A DNA stretch of 28,830 nucleotides, from assembly GCA_963717385.1 (NCBI GenBank), contig CAVQWE010000014.1, forward strand, positions 1-28,830, given 5' to 3'. Each line of letters starts with the position of its first letter. Position 1 is the first letter of the stretch. Below, one piece after another: positions 1-7,136 of this stretch. The translations under genes were made by a program, and so were the position numbers. The notes below the pieces were generated by a model that had not been told where the DNA came from, did no database searches, and saw only the letters and a list, made by a program, of their open reading frames with translations. This stretch comes from Sva-07 sp963717385 (GTDB taxonomy: Bacteria; Actinomycetota; Acidimicrobiia; Acidimicrobiales; Ilumatobacteraceae).

Positions 1-94
1 ACGCACGGTCGTTCCAGTCGGAGAACATCTCGATGAGCACGATCGCGAACCGGGGGAACATCGCCCCCAGCAACAGAACGAAACAGCCACACAT
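1..94 (-). CDS. Small membrane protein, N-terminal part only
   Basis: An ATG at 94 opens a minus-strand frame of 31 codons that runs off the left edge of the window. The visible peptide starts MCGCFVLLLGAMFPRF and goes on as a hydrophobic segment followed by a polar stretch (FSDWNDRA). It looks like the first transmembrane helix of one of the short two-helix membrane proteins common in actinobacteria. No function can be assigned. It is divergent from the gene that starts near 173. The missing 3' part prevents a firm call. Confidence 0.5.
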   Translation of the reverse strand, partial: MCGCFVLLLGAMFPRFAIVLIEMFSDWNDRA

Positions 95-172
95 GACGAG
101 TCGTCACACTACGTGGCGCGGCAACGGGGGCTCGACGGTGCCCGTCACACAGAGCCGTTCCAGACTGGCAGG

Positions 173-751
173 GTGACGACGAATCCTGATGCTCCCTCCA
201 CGATGACCACCCGACTCTCCGGCCCGATCCTGGAGGTGCCGCTTGCGCCGCCGCAGCCACCACCGGGGTTCGTGACCTCGGTGTACGAACACGACTGGCG
301 CATCGAGCGACTGCGTTCGGAGGTATGGGCCTGGCTCTGTGATCCATCGACGTTCGTCGACGGCCAGATCCCGCCCTTCCGCGTCGAGTTCCTGTCCAAC
401 ACGAGCGGCGACACCGGCTTCGCCGAGGGCGTCTACAACGCCCATGTCGGCCCACTGATGTCGTTCTCCGGTGTGCTCGGCACAATCGAAGCCGAGCGCT
501 ACCGGGACCTGCAGTACTGCTACGGCAGCTACGCCGTCAGCCATGCGCTGTTTCGCCCGACACGCCTGCAGTTCTGGCTCGACGACGCGCCCGACACGTC
601 CCCGGGCCGGCCGGCGACCATGCTGCACCTGCAGCTCGACACCTACGTTCGTGCCGGCGCCATCGGTGTCTGGACACGCATGATGCGCATCTTCTGGAAG
701 CGTTTCGGCTCCTGGTGCGAACGGGCGATCCCGAACAACTGGCTGCGCTGA
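173..751 (+). CDS. SRPBCC-like (START/polyketide-cyclase fold) hypothetical protein
   Basis: A 192-residue frame from the GTG at 173. GTG 113 and ATG 203 are possible alternatives in the same frame. I prefer 173 because a CAGACT hexamer lies exactly 6 nt upstream, the spacing seen at other starts here. After a disordered proline-rich lead (about residues 20-40) comes the pattern HDWRIERLRSEVWAWLCDP, typical of the first strand and helix of SRPBCC ligand-binding proteins. A central aromatic-rich region and a C-terminal helix (MMRIFWKRFGSWCERAI) follow, as in that fold. The ligand is unknown. It is convergent with the dehydrogenase gene, 7 bp away. The family call is by pattern only. Confidence 0.6.
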   Translation: MTTNPDAPSTMTTRLSGPILEVPLAPPQPPPGFVTSVYEHDWRIERLRSEVWAWLCDPSTFVDGQIPPFRVEFLSNTSGDTGFAEGVYNAHVGPLMSFSGVLGTIEAERYRDLQYCYGSYAVSHALFRPTRLQFWLDDAPDTSPGRPATMLHLQLDTYVRAGAIGVWTRMMRIFWKRFGSWCERAIPNNWLR

Positions 752-758
752 ACGCGCC

Positions 759-1781
759 TCAACTCACCGTCACGGCGTTGTCGCACGGCTCACCGGCGAG
801 CACAGCGCTGACGTTGGACAGGGTGGTCTCAGCAATGGCGGCGAGGGCCTCGTGGGTCAGGAATGCCTGGTGTGCGGTGATCAACACGTTGGGGTAGGTC
901 AACAGACGGGCGAAGTTGTCGTCGTCGAGGATCTCGTCGCTGCGGTCCTCGAAGAACAGATCGCCCTCCTCTTCGTACACGTCGAGCGCGAGCGAACCGA
1001 TGTGGCCCGCCTTGAGCGCCTCGAGCACTGCCGCGGTGTCGATCAGCGCTCCCCTACCGGTGTTGACCAGCATTGCCCCCGGTTTCATCTTGGTGATCGA
1101 TTCGGAGTTCACCAGGTGATGGGTGTGCTCGTTGAGCGGACAGTTCAACGTGACGATGTCGCCCACCGCCAGCGCCTCGTCGAGATCGACGTACTTCACA
1201 CCCAAGTCGACGAGCCCCTCGTTCACCACCGGATCGAACGCGACCACGTTGCAACGCAAGTGCCACAGCAGTCGGGCGACGATTGCCCCGATCTGGCCGG
1301 TGCCGATGACAGCAGCAGTCTTGCCGGCCATGTCGAAGCCAACGAGACCGTCGAGCGAGAAGTTGCGGTCACGCACACGATTGTGAGCCCGGTGGATCTT
1401 GCGGTTCAGGGTCAACATGAGCGCAAGGGTGTGCTCGGCCACCGCATTGGGCGAGTACGCGGGCACTCGAACCACGGTGATGCCCAGACGTTGTGCGGCT
1501 TCGAGGTCCACGTTGTTGAAGCCGGCACAGCGGAGTGCGACACATTTCGTGCCGGCAGCTGCGAGCACGTCGAGGACGTCAGCGGACAAGTCGTCGTTCA
1601 CGAAGGCGCAGACCACATCGGCGTCGATCGCATAGCCGGCGGTCCATGGGTTCAACCGGGCCTCGTGGTAGTGGATCTCGACCGCTCCCGCGGGCGATCC
1701 GTTCGCGTTCGCGGCGTCGAACGAGCGCCGGTCGTATGGCTTGGCCGAGAACAACGCCATGCGCGTCGTGGGTGAGGTCAT
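759..1781 (-). CDS. ldhA: D-lactate dehydrogenase-type D-2-hydroxyacid dehydrogenase
   Basis: 340 residues, close to the 329-residue length of the fermentative LdhA type. It is predicted to reduce pyruvate (or a similar 2-oxoacid) to the D-2-hydroxyacid with NADH in the cytosol. The Rossmann nucleotide-binding motif GTGQIG is at 160-165. The substrate-binding arginine motif NTGRGALID is in the second half, and the catalytic histidine lies in ITAHQAFLTHEAL near the C-terminus. That block with its HQAFLT core is characteristic of the LdhA branch rather than of phosphoglycerate or formate dehydrogenases. The start is well supported: AAGGA lies 7 nt upstream of the ATG. It appears monocistronic, so context does not fix the substrate. 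Confidence 0.88.
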   Translation of the reverse strand: MTSPTTRMALFSAKPYDRRSFDAANANGSPAGAVEIHYHEARLNPWTAGYAIDADVVCAFVNDDLSADVLDVLAAAGTKCVALRCAGFNNVDLEAAQRLGITVVRVPAYSPNAVAEHTLALMLTLNRKIHRAHNRVRDRNFSLDGLVGFDMAGKTAAVIGTGQIGAIVARLLWHLRCNVVAFDPVVNEGLVDLGVKYVDLDEALAVGDIVTLNCPLNEHTHHLVNSESITKMKPGAMLVNTGRGALIDTAAVLEALKAGHIGSLALDVYEEEGDLFFEDRSDEILDDDNFARLLTYPNVLITAHQAFLTHEALAAIAETTLSNVSAVLAGEPCDNAVTVS

Positions 1782-1859
1782 GTGACGATCCTTACCCGAT
1801 GCAGGCCTCGGCGCAATTGATGTTCATCGCTGCGAAACGTTGCGGGAACACAGCCTCTC

Positions 1860-1865
1860 TACGTT
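1860..1865 (+). promoter_or_regulatory. Candidate -10 box for a leaderless small ORF
   Basis: TACGTT followed by exactly 6 nt (CGGTTC) and then ATG at 1872. This is the same TAnnnT-6 nt-start arrangement seen before several larger genes here. No clear -35 hexamer is visible. Confidence 0.4.
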
Positions 1866-1871
1866 CGGTTC

Positions 1872-1991
1872 ATGACCTTCCACACCACCATGACTGCTGA
1901 TCGACCTCCGATGAAGCCGACACCGGTGAAGACAACGCCGATCAAGCTGACACCGCCGCGCCAGACCCCGATCAAACCCGCGCGCGCCTGA
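1872..1991 (+). CDS. Very small Pro/Lys/Thr-rich pentapeptide-repeat protein (candidate)
   Basis: 39 codons plus TGA. A second in-frame ATG at 1890 would give 33 residues. After a short lead the peptide is five consecutive 5-residue units: MKPTP, VKTTP, IKLTP, PRQTP, IKPAR, then A. The pattern is hydrophobic-K-x-T-P. The threonine codons differ between units (ACA, ACG, ACA, ACC), as do the proline and lysine codons, so this is not a fresh DNA microsatellite. The charge is strongly positive and no membrane segment is present. A TACGTT box 6 nt before ATG 1872 fits leaderless expression. It fills most of the 304-bp gap between the dehydrogenase and hydrolase genes. The function is unknown; binding of nucleic acid or an acidic partner is only a guess from composition. 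Confidence 0.45.
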   Translation: MTFHTTMTADRPPMKPTPVKTTPIKLTPPRQTPIKPARA

Positions 1992-2085
1992 CCCGACGCT
2001 GGGAACAGTCTCGACCGCTCCCTCCGAGGCTCACCACCTGCTCCTCGTGCGCGATGATCGCCGCACGATCCGAGGGGAGCATCAC

Positions 2086-3328
2086 ATGAGCAACGACGTC
2101 ACATCGCCGGAAGCGGTCGGCATGAGTACGAGCCGGCTGGAGCGAATCGCGCCCGTGATGGAGTCGTACGTCGACGAGCGCGGCGTTGCGGGCATCAGCA
2201 CGATGGTCGCCCGGCGGGGCGAGATCGTGCACGCAGAACAGTTCGGTTTCCAGGACAGAGAAGCCGGCACGCCGATGGCAGCGGACACCATCTTTCGGAT
2301 CTATTCGATGACGAAGCCGATCGTGTCGACGGCGCTGATGCTGCTGCACGAAGAAGGTGCATTTCAGCTCGAGCAACCGGTCGCTCAGTACCTTCCGGCG
2401 TTCGGCGCGATCAAGGTGCTGGCCGACGACGGATCACTCGTCGATCAGGTCAGGCCAATGCAGATCGCCGATGTCCTGGGCCACACCAGCGGTCTGACCT
2501 ACGACTTCATGGCCGACAACCCGGTCGCTCAGCTGTATCGAGATGCCCGGATCATGAACGACGCAACACGCCCACTCGATGAGTTGATCGACGAACTCGC
2601 CACGCTGCCGCTCGCCTTCCAACCAGGCACCCGCTGGCACTACAGCGTCGGCATCGACGTCGCTGCCCGCCTGATCGAAGTGCTGTCGGGCCAGACCCTT
2701 GGTGACTTCCTGCGCACACGACTGCTTCGATCCGCTCGGCATGGGCGACACCGGGTTCGGCGTGCCCGACGACCAGCTCGACCGGGTCTCGGCGATGTAC
2801 GGCCTGCCCGACCTGGTCGGCGAGAACTACTCGGCGATCCAATTGATGGAGGCGGCGCTCAACGGGTTCAACGAGCGGATCGACGTGTCGGCGACGTATC
2901 CGACGAGTACACCAGAGGTCTTCCAGCGCGGTGGGCTCGGCCTGTTCTCCACCGCCAGCGACTACATGAAGTTCGCCCAGATGTTGGCCGCCGGTGGACG
3001 AACAGGCGGCGACCGGCTGATCGGCCGCAAGACGCTCGAGCTGATGCACACCAACCGCCTCCCCGCGGAGCTGTTGCCGTTCGAGCTGCTCGGACTGCCG
3101 AATCCGGGCATGGGATTCGGATTGGGATCACGGGTGATGCTCGACGTCGCCGCAACCGCTGGCACCGGCTCGATCGGCGAGTTCGGGTGGGCTGGTGCAG
3201 CCAAGACCTACTTCTGGGTCGACCCCGCCGAGGAACTCGTCGGCTTGTTCATGTCGCAGAACATGACCGGTATGCAGTTGGCCGAGCGCGACATGCGTTC
3301 GCTCGTGTATCAGGCAATCGACGACTGA
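2086..3328 (+). pseudogene. Serine hydrolase of the beta-lactamase/family VIII esterase type, broken by a 1-nt frameshift
   Basis: The ATG at 2086 is preceded by GAGGGGAG. The frame encodes a penicillin-binding-protein-like hydrolase with the nucleophile motif S-M-T-K (IYSMTKP), the second motif tyrosine in WHYSVGIDV, and later GWAGAAKTYFWVDP at the usual KTG-box place. The first frame carries the protein to about codon 213 (LGDFLRTRL). Family continuity then jumps to another frame (FDPLGMGDTGF) that runs to the TGA at 3328. Removing one base near 2725 (CTG-C-TTC) restores a full-length protein of about 413 residues. Either the gene is inactivated or there is a base-call error. The rest of both halves is well preserved, so decay, if real, is recent. 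The substrate cannot be told; esterase or carboxypeptidase activity is typical of the family. Confidence 0.85.
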
Positions 3329-3356
3329 TCGCCGCCCGCCTGGGATCGCACGGTGG

Positions 3357-3635
3357 TCAGTCGCCAAGGATCGCGAAGGTGCCGGCCGCCGTTGCGATGA
3401 GCCGCTCGTCGTCGCCGCTCACCGCCATCGCGGTGTCGACCAGGGCAAACAGCACCGCGCCGTGCACGACGCCATTCGGGTTGAGGTGTTCGTCTCCGAC
3501 CACGACCTGCGCGACTCCGACACCGGCCTCGTCGCCGGACAACTCCATCCCGAGGAACCGCTTCAGCGCGAAATCGCCGTATTCGGTCGGCGTCACGTCA
3601 CTTGTTGCTGAGCCTTCGTTCACGTTCGCTGCCAT
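3357..3635 (-). CDS. PaaI-type hotdog thioesterase with an internal deletion
   Basis: 92 residues, against about 130-145 for this family. The N-terminal half is good: NPNGVVHGAVLFALVDTAM is the hotdog helix with the HG and Asp of acyl-CoA thioesterases. The sequence then jumps at about residue 71 directly to the last strand, ERLIATAAGTFAIL, so the central strands (roughly 45-50 residues) are missing without loss of frame. AGGGA lies 7 nt upstream of the ATG, so it is still likely translated. Upstream on the same strand are a 39-aa ORF and the MalY-like lyase. Known relatives hydrolyse acyl- or phenylacetyl-CoA thioesters; this copy probably cannot fold as a normal hotdog. Confidence 0.75.
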   Translation of the reverse strand: MAANVNEGSATSDVTPTEYGDFALKRFLGMELSGDEAGVGVAQVVVGDEHLNPNGVVHGAVLFALVDTAMAVSGDDERLIATAAGTFAILGD

Positions 3636-3647
3636 CGATTGGTCCCT

Positions 3648-3767
3648 TCAGTAGCTGGCGCCGAGCCCGGCGCGAGCGTCGGACTGGATGCCATCGACGC
3701 GATCTGATCCGCGGTGTGGACGTCCTTGGGTCGGCGGATCTTCTCGGTCGCTGTTCGGATCGGTCAT
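3648..3767 (-). CDS. Small hydrophilic ORF between C-S lyase and thioesterase genes (candidate)
   Basis: 39 residues starting MTDPNSDREDPPTQGR and ending in a G/A-rich tail, with no hydrophobic core, so probably disordered. It begins 22 nt after the lyase stop, with AAGAGAG about 8 nt before its ATG, and ends 12 nt before the thioesterase ATG. That spacing is what one expects of an operon gene. No homologous family is recognised. It may be a real linker gene or a chance frame. Confidence 0.3.
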   Translation of the reverse strand: MTDPNSDREDPPTQGRPHRGSDRVDGIQSDARAGLGASY

Positions 3768-3789
3768 CGGCGTTGCTCTCTTGGTTGCG

Positions 3790-4950
3790 TCATCGGCGGT
3801 CTGCGACCGCCTCGGCGATCCGGTCGACTACACGGTCGAGGATCTGCTCCGACGTCGCGAAGTTGATGCGGGCGAACCCTGCGCTGTCAGGACCGAACTT
3901 GGGCCCGCTCGACAGCGCGACTCCGAAGTGTTCGAGCAGTGTCTGGGCCGGGTCGTCGCCAAGGCCCGTGTGTCGCAAGTCGAGCCAACCGAGGTACGTC
4001 GCCTCCGGCAGGTCGAAGCCGACCGAGGGGAGATCCTGCGCAAGGCGACGGGCGAGCTGGTCGCGGCGGGCGGTGATCGTGCGTCGGGCGGCAACCAGCC
4101 ACTCGTCGCACTCGGTCCACGCAGTGACCGTCCCGACGATGCCGAGCGAGCTCGGCGAGCCACCGAGGTGGCCAGGCATCGCGGCGAGGGCGGCGATCAG
4201 CGGCGCGTGGTCGATGTGCGCCACCGCAGTACGCAACCCAGCGAGGTTGAACGTCTTGCTCGCCGAGCCGAGCGTCACCAGCCGTCCTCGGAATCGTTCG
4301 TCGCAGATCGCCAAGGGTCGGTGCACGGCACCGGGGTGGACCAGCTCGCCCCAGATCTCGTCGGTGATCACGAGCAGGTCGTGACGTTCGGCGACCTCAG
4401 CAACCGCCGCCACCTCCTCGTCGTCGAACACTCGCCCCGTCGGGTTGTGAGGGGTGCAGAACAGGATCACACGCGTGGTGTCGTCGATCGAGGCTGCGAG
4501 CCGGTCCGGTGAGATCCGCCAGCCGTCCGGGTCGAGCGGCACGTCGACGCGACGGCGCCCGCTGTCGGCGATGGCATCGAGGAACGGGTAGTAGATCGGC
4601 GTGAAGACCACGACGCCATCACCACGCTCGGTCGTGTTCCACAATGCAGTTTCGAGGGCGTGGAGGGCGCTGGTGAACGCCCGGAGACCGCCGACCTCCG
4701 GACGCCAGCCGTGCCGGCGCTCCTGCCAGCTCGCGTAGTGCTCGACGAGTTCGCCCGCAAACGGCCCGTAGCCCAAGTCGCCCCGGTCGACGTGGCCCCG
4801 GATCGCGTCGAGCACCGGAGCCGGCGGGTCGAAATCCATGTCGGCCACCCAGGCGGGAAGCACATCGGATCCGTGCTTCGACCACTTGACACCCACCCGG
4901 ACTCGACACCGCGACTCCTCCACCGTCAGGAGGCCGTCGTGATCGGTCAC
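3790..4950 (-). CDS. MalY/PatB-family PLP-dependent C-S lyase or aminotransferase
   Basis: 386 residues from the GTG at 4950, a normal length. Fold type I PLP enzyme, class I/II aminotransferase. The early block VKWSKHGSDVLPAWVADMDF is the MalY/PatB signature. FCTPHNPTGRVF carries the cofactor-side Asn, ITDEIWGELV the PLP pyridine Asp, and SASKTFNLAGLR the Schiff-base lysine. Members cleave cystathionine or cysteine to pyruvate, ammonia and a thiol, in methionine synthesis or sulfur-compound breakdown. The start was placed at 4950 rather than 4989 because TACCGT lies 6 nt upstream and homology begins just after it. It probably leads a minus-strand unit with the 39-aa ORF and the thioesterase. 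Confidence 0.88.
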   Translation of the reverse strand: MTDHDGLLTVEESRCRVRVGVKWSKHGSDVLPAWVADMDFDPPAPVLDAIRGHVDRGDLGYGPFAGELVEHYASWQERRHGWRPEVGGLRAFTSALHALETALWNTTERGDGVVVFTPIYYPFLDAIADSGRRRVDVPLDPDGWRISPDRLAASIDDTTRVILFCTPHNPTGRVFDDEEVAAVAEVAERHDLLVITDEIWGELVHPGAVHRPLAICDERFRGRLVTLGSASKTFNLAGLRTAVAHIDHAPLIAALAAMPGHLGGSPSSLGIVGTVTAWTECDEWLVAARRTITARRDQLARRLAQDLPSVGFDLPEATYLGWLDLRHTGLGDDPAQTLLEHFGVALSSGPKFGPDSAGFARINFATSEQILDRVVDRIAEAVADRR

Positions 4951-4956
4951 GACCCA

Positions 4957-4962
4957 ACGGTA
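4957..4962 (-). promoter_or_regulatory. Candidate -10 box of the C-S lyase gene (leaderless)
   Basis: Reading the minus strand: TACCGT, then TGGGTC (6 nt), then the GTG start at 4950. No Shine-Dalgarno sequence is visible, consistent with transcription starting at the start codon. Confidence 0.45.
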
Positions 4963-5021
4963 GTTCGCTGGTCGACGGCGGCCGCCCACGCAGCACCGAA
5001 CGAGGCGTACAGTCGGCGGGC

Positions 5022-5603
5022 ATGAGCGCCAACAGCGAAGTCGACCAGTACGTCGCCCGTTCGACGCTGTGGCCCGATGAGATCAGTGCGCTGCGTCCGA
5101 TCTTGCGCGACTGCGATCTCGTCGAAGAGGTCAAGTGGCGCAAACCCTGCTACTCCCACGACGGCAGCAACATCTGCATCTTGCAGGAGATGAAGGGCTT
5201 CCTCGCCATCATGTTCTTCAAGGGCGCGCTGCTCACCGACCCCGCCGGCGTGCTCGAATCGCAGGGACCGAACTCGCGTGCGGCTCGCCGCATCTGTCTC
5301 ACCTCGGTCGACGATGTCAGTCGGTTCGCCGCGACGATCACCGAACTCGTTCACGAGGCGATTGCGGTGGAAGCTGCGGGAATCGACCTGGGTCCAGCAC
5401 CCGAACTCGAACTGGTCGACGAGCTCCGGGTGCGACTCGACAACGACCCCGCACTTCGCGTCGCCTTCGAAGCGCTCACACCCGGCCGCCAGCGTGAGTA
5501 CAACCTGCACTTCTCTGCCGCGAAGCAGTCGAGCACTCGCGCCTCACGGGTGGAGAAGTACGCCCCGAAGATTCTCGACGGGAAAGGTTTCCGCGACCGG
5601 TGA
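5022..5603 (+). CDS. YdeI/OmpD-associated family protein (DUF1801-type)
   Basis: 193 residues. The N-terminal half has the DUF1801 pattern: LRDCDLVEEVKWRKPCYS, then ICILQEMKGFLAIMFFKGALL. The C-terminal part AFEALTPGRQREYNLHFSAAKQ with a basic tail is the OmdA/YdeI segment. Proteins of this type are cytosolic and poorly characterised; some are linked to peptide or bacteriocin resistance. Upstream, TACAGT lies 8 nt before the ATG, and the GGCGGG run could serve as a weak ribosome site. It is divergent from the C-S lyase (71 bp) and convergent with the exporter gene. Confidence 0.82.
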   Translation: MSANSEVDQYVARSTLWPDEISALRPILRDCDLVEEVKWRKPCYSHDGSNICILQEMKGFLAIMFFKGALLTDPAGVLESQGPNSRAARRICLTSVDDVSRFAATITELVHEAIAVEAAGIDLGPAPELELVDELRVRLDNDPALRVAFEALTPGRQREYNLHFSAAKQSSTRASRVEKYAPKILDGKGFRDR

Positions 5604-5629
5604 ACAGTCGTCGGCGGACGCTGGTGAAC

Positions 5630-7072
5630 TCACGGGGCCGGGAGCACGGCAGCCGGAGCTGCTGGCGCTGGGGCCATCCGCTGTTTGAGTGATGGCTGCC
5701 AGAGTCCGATGACTGCAGTGATCAACGTCAGGGTGGAGATCATCAACCAGCCTCGGTGGTGGGCGTCGACGAGTTCGGCCGGCGACTCGGGCGACCCCAA
5801 CACCGACACCAGCAAGGCGATGCCGAGCACCGAGCCGCCTTGGCGGAAGGTGTTGTTGACCGCTCCACCCACCGACAATCGCTGCGGCGGAAGCTCGGCC
5901 ACGGCAGCGGCAGAGTTGACCGGGATGAAGCATGCGATGCCGATCGCCGTGAACTCACCGATCAGGACGAACAGCAACGGGTCCCGCTCGGCACCGATGA
6001 ACTGCCAGAAACAGAGCGTGGATGCGGTGACGATGAGTGGGCCGGCGATCACGAACGGCCGGAATCCGATACGCGAGGCGAACTTGCCGCTCAACGGGGC
6101 CAACAGCGCCACGGTGACCGGTGGCAGCGCCGTCAGGAGACCAGCGGTCAGCACCGAGTATCCCCAGGCCTGACGAAGGAAGAGCACGTTGTTGAGCGAG
6201 TACGCAGCGAATGCCGCCATGAACGTGAGCGCCGAGACGTTGGCCACCGTGAACGAGCGGCTCTCGAACAGGGCGAGATCGAGGATCGGCTCGGGGTGTC
6301 GTCGTTGCCGTCGCACGAAGATGGGGATCGGGATGATCCCGGCCGTCAGCGTCAGCAGCGTTCGAGGGTCGAGCCAGCCCCACACCTCCGACTGCGACAG
6401 CCCGAACGCGAGCAGTGCGAGCGCTGCAGTGATCAACAGTGCGCCGGCGTAGTCGGGGCGATGGTCGCTGACGACTCGCGGCGACTCGGTGAGCACGCGG
6501 CGACCGACGACGATCATCACCGCAATGATCGGCAGATTGATCCAGAAGGCAGCGCGCCAATCGGTGAGCGAGATGGCAAGTGCCCCGAGGCTCGGCCCAC
6601 TTGCGATACCCAACGCACCGATGCCTCCCCACATGGCGATCACCTGCGTGCGGCGCTCCATCGGGAACGCTGCGAGCAGCAGGCCGAGGGATGCTGGTGC
6701 GATCATCGCGCCGCCGATGCCCTGCACCGCTCGACCCACGACCAACACACCGAGCCCAGGGGCGAATGCGGCAATCGATGACCCCAGGCCGAAGACCAGG
6801 AGCCCCCACAAGAACATGCGCCTGCGACCGAGTTGATCGGCCACCTTGCCACTGACCAGCAGCAGCGAGCCGTAGAAGATGTTGTAGCTGGTGACGATCC
6901 ACGAGGCCTCGGCCCGGCTGATGTCGAAGTCGGCGAGGATGTCAGGAAACGCCACGTTGACGATGGACAGATCCAGCGTCGTGAGGAACAACGCGAGCGA
7001 GCAGATCGTGAACGTGACCCACGGCGATCGAAGGATCGGCGTGCCGGAACGTTCGAGGGTCACATCGGCCAT
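5630..7072 (-). CDS. DHA2 (EmrB/QacA-type) MFS drug exporter
   Basis: 480 residues from the ATG at 7072, in line with 14-helix proton-driven exporters. Helix 1 ends LTTLDLSIVNVAFPDI, a DHA2 hallmark. Motif A is VADQLGRRRMF after helix 2, and the motif C-like region GPSLGALAI in helix 5 marks an antiporter. Hydrophobic segments continue to the C-terminus. A frame extending upstream to 7144 was rejected because it would overlap the divergent regulator and lacks hydrophobic or family sequence. A promoter (TTGACA-17-TGCACT) ends 6 nt before the ATG, implying a leaderless mRNA. The divergent HxlR gene is its likely regulator. Substrates are unknown. Confidence 0.92.
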   Translation of the reverse strand: MADVTLERSGTPILRSPWVTFTICSLALFLTTLDLSIVNVAFPDILADFDISRAEASWIVTSYNIFYGSLLLVSGKVADQLGRRRMFLWGLLVFGLGSSIAAFAPGLGVLVVGRAVQGIGGAMIAPASLGLLLAAFPMERRTQVIAMWGGIGALGIASGPSLGALAISLTDWRAAFWINLPIIAVMIVVGRRVLTESPRVVSDHRPDYAGALLITAALALLAFGLSQSEVWGWLDPRTLLTLTAGIIPIPIFVRRQRRHPEPILDLALFESRSFTVANVSALTFMAAFAAYSLNNVLFLRQAWGYSVLTAGLLTALPPVTVALLAPLSGKFASRIGFRPFVIAGPLIVTASTLCFWQFIGAERDPLLFVLIGEFTAIGIACFIPVNSAAAVAELPPQRLSVGGAVNNTFRQGGSVLGIALLVSVLGSPESPAELVDAHHRGWLMISTLTLITAVIGLWQPSLKQRMAPAPAAPAAVLPAP

Positions 7073-7078
7073 CGAGGT

Positions 7079-7129
7079 AGTGCAGCACAGGGTTTTCCAA
7101 CTGTCAACTTGGGATCTCGGGTGTAGAGT
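7079..7129. promoter_or_regulatory. Back-to-back leaderless promoters sharing a -35 zone, with CCAA-N8-TTGG palindrome
   Basis: On the minus strand TTGACA (7107-7102), a 17-nt spacer and TGCACT (7084-7079) lead to the exporter ATG at 7072 after 6 nt. On the plus strand CTGTCA (7101-7106), a 17-nt spacer and TAGAGT (7124-7129) lead to the regulator GTG at 7137 after 7 nt. The two -35 boxes overlap almost completely. CCAA (7097-7100) and TTGG (7109-7112) flank them as a small inverted repeat. A regulator bound there would block both promoters; HxlR autorepression is the obvious inference. Confidence 0.6.
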
Positions 7130-7136
7130 CGAGATC

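Noticed and set aside
2699..3328. A separate 209-aa gene inside the serine hydrolase
   Set aside because: Its first residues lack a ribosome site, and its sequence from FDPLGMGDTGF continues the hydrolase fold. It is the downstream half of a frameshifted gene.
3322..3363. Inverted repeat CGACTGA/TCAGTCG between convergent hydrolase and thioesterase genes as a terminator
   Set aside because: Only 7 bp of stem with a 28-nt loop, and it is formed mostly by the two stop-codon regions. It is too weak to call.
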